From positions 1 through 6,066 of the forward strand of contig JAGWOU010000125.1 of the NCBI GenBank assembly GCA_028870815.1: DNA of 6,066 bases, written 5' to 3'. Under the pieces are notes generated by a model that was not told where the DNA came from, made no database searches, and was given only the letters and a program-made list of their open reading frames with translations. The position numbers and the translations under genes are program-made. The DNA is from Rhodospirillales bacterium (GTDB taxonomy: Bacteria; Pseudomonadota; Alphaproteobacteria; Acetobacterales; Acetobacteraceae). This document shows positions 4,973 through 6,066 of the stretch, one piece after another; the stretch's first letter is position 1; the number at the start of each line of letters is the position of its first letter.

Positions 4973-5618
4973 GTCCATCGTGCTCGCATTGCCCAAGGGG
5001 CGTATTTTGAACGAAGCCGGCCCCGTGCTGGCCCGCGCCGGCTTGGTTCCGGAGGCGGAATATACAGACGAAAACTCCCGCAAGCTGCGGTTTGGCACCA
5101 GCCATCCGGATGTGGACGTGATCCGCGTACGCTCCTTCGATGTGGCGACCTTCGTGGCCTTCGGTGCGGCGGAGATCGGCATTTGCGGCGGCGACGTGCT
5201 GATGGAATTTGACTATCCCGAGGTTTACGCGCCGCTGGATATGGGCATCGGCAAATGCCGCATTTCGGTGGCCGAGCCGAAGGATGACGCCGGCCAGACG
5301 GATCTTTGCCGGGTTTCGGCCATTCGCGTGGCCAGCAAATACCCCAACACCGCCAAGCGGCATTTCGCGCGGCGGGGCATCCAGGCGGAAATCGTGGAGC
5401 TTTCTGGCTCCATGGAACTGGCGCCGGGGCTGGGCTTGTCACGGCTGATCGTGGATCTGGTGCAGACCGGCAGCACGTTGAAGGCGAACGGGCTGGTGGA
5501 GACGGATGTGATCGCGCAGGTCTCCTCCAAACTCATCGTGAATCGTGTTGCTCTGAAGACGAGACCGGATGAAATTGGCGCCTGGATCGAGGCATTCAGG
5601 AAGGCGCTGGAAGCATGA
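4971..5618 (+). CDS. hisG: ATP phosphoribosyltransferase, short form
   Basis: First committed step of histidine synthesis: ATP plus PRPP gives phosphoribosyl-ATP and pyrophosphate. The 215-residue length and the absence of the C-terminal ACT-like regulatory domain identify the short form, which in characterised systems works as a hetero-octamer with HisZ; hisZ is not in this window. Motifs: VLALPKGRILNEA (4-16), VRSFDVATFVAFGAAEIGI (53-71) followed by GGDVL (73-77), the catalytic-core stretch ELAPGLGLSRLIVDL (149-163), and the PRPP-binding loop VQTGSTLKANGL (164-175). The ATG at 4971 gives the family-typical MSIVLALPKGR start, although its ribosome binding site is poor and a palindrome covers the start. 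The stop overlaps the hisD start (ATGA), so the two are translationally coupled. Confidence 0.96.
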   Translation: MSIVLALPKGRILNEAGPVLARAGLVPEAEYTDENSRKLRFGTSHPDVDVIRVRSFDVATFVAFGAAEIGICGGDVLMEFDYPEVYAPLDMGIGKCRISVAEPKDDAGQTDLCRVSAIRVASKYPNTAKRHFARRGIQAEIVELSGSMELAPGLGLSRLIVDLVQTGSTLKANGLVETDVIAQVSSKLIVNRVALKTRPDEIGAWIEAFRKALEA

Positions 5619-6066
5619 GAACGCTGGCGACGGCGCAACCGGATTTTGAGGCGGCTTTTGAAAAGCTGCTCTCCCGCGCCACGGTGGCGCCGGAGCTTTC
5701 TGGGGCGGTGGGCGAGATTATCGGGCGCGTGCGTTCGCAAGGCGATGCGGCGTTGTTGGAATATACCGCGCGTTTCGACCGGTTGGAGCTGAATGCTGCC
5801 GAGCTGCGCGTGACCGCCGATGAACTGGCCGAGGCCGAGGCGCAAACCCCCCCGGCGCTGCGCGAGGCATTGGCCGTGGCGGCGCGGCGGATCGAGACGT
5901 TTCACAAGGCGCAATTGCCCCAAGACATCGCTTATACCGATGACGAGGGCATTACCTGCGGCATGCGCTGGGGTGCCCTGGATGCGGTGGGGCTTTATGT
6001 GCCCGGCGGTAAAGCCGCGTATCCGTCCTCGGTGCTGATGAACGCCGTTCCCGCCAAGGTGGCCGG
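5615..6066 (+). CDS. hisD: Histidinol dehydrogenase, N-terminal part (partial)
   Basis: Catalyses the last two steps of histidine synthesis, oxidising L-histidinol to L-histidine with two NAD+; a Zn-dependent cytosolic homodimer. About 150 residues are visible before the right edge, with no stop. The N-terminal region has VRSQGDAALLEYTARFDRLE (39-58), the usual HisD helix-strand start, then a long helix (about 69-99) and the diagnostic block VGLYVPGGKAAYPSSVLMN (125-143) followed by AVPAKVAG. The ATG at 5615 overlaps the hisG stop by 4 nt (ATGA), with a GGAA (5609-5612) close upstream, so expression depends on hisG translation. The active-site Glu/His pair and Zn ligands lie beyond the window. 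No frameshift is seen in the visible part. Confidence 0.95.
   Translation, partial: MRTLATAQPDFEAAFEKLLSRATVAPELSGAVGEIIGRVRSQGDAALLEYTARFDRLELNAAELRVTADELAEAEAQTPPALREALAVAARRIETFHKAQLPQDIAYTDDEGITCGMRWGALDAVGLYVPGGKAAYPSSVLMNAVPAKVA

Noticed and set aside
4512..5442. Long minus-strand open frames across the sulfotransferase and hisG genes
   Set aside because: They lie antisense to two genes with clear family motifs, and their translations are low-complexity Arg/Pro/Ala-rich; typical GC-rich shadows.

Overview
This is a GC-rich, gene-dense bacterial segment. The gene set points to an alphaproteobacterium, and an acetic-acid or acidophilic Acetobacteraceae-like lineage is my best guess by inference. 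The evidence is a def-fmt-truA block, an Hsp20 gene followed by a DUF1150 gene (an alphaproteobacterial family), a short-form HisG of the kind that needs HisZ, and a DnaE with the usual proteobacterial N-terminus. Nothing in the window looks like a mobile element, CRISPR array, tRNA or rRNA.

Left part, minus strand (2492 down to 1): def (peptide deformylase), fmt (Met-tRNA formyltransferase), truA (tRNA pseudouridine synthase) and the start of dnaE (replicative polymerase alpha subunit). def/fmt share a TAATG junction and fmt/truA a TTGA junction. dnaE follows after 38 nt with its own strong ribosome binding site. The first two genes form the formyl-methionine cycle: fmt formylates initiator tRNA and def removes the formyl group from new proteins.

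Middle, plus strand (about 2528 to 3436): an Hsp20 small heat-shock chaperone transcribed divergently from def, then a small DUF1150 protein. The 128 nt between the def and hsp20 starts holds the most interesting signal in the window. It contains a sigma-32-like promoter candidate, then a leader that can fold into two hairpins. The second hairpin masks the Shine-Dalgarno sequence with a UCGCU strand, the signature of ROSE-type RNA thermometers. A 7-bp inverted repeat sits just before the DUF1150 ribosome binding site.

Right part, plus strand (3480 to 6066): a glutathione S-transferase-like protein (GTG start), a Stf0-type sulfotransferase, hisG and the 5' part of hisD. hisG and hisD overlap by ATGA and encode the first and last enzymes of histidine biosynthesis. 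The sulfotransferase ends 42 nt before hisG, but no functional link is evident.

Most of the window is ordinary housekeeping. The unusual content is in the leaders: the proposed heat-shock RNA thermometer and several smaller hairpins at start sites. All foldings were done by eye, without energy calculations.
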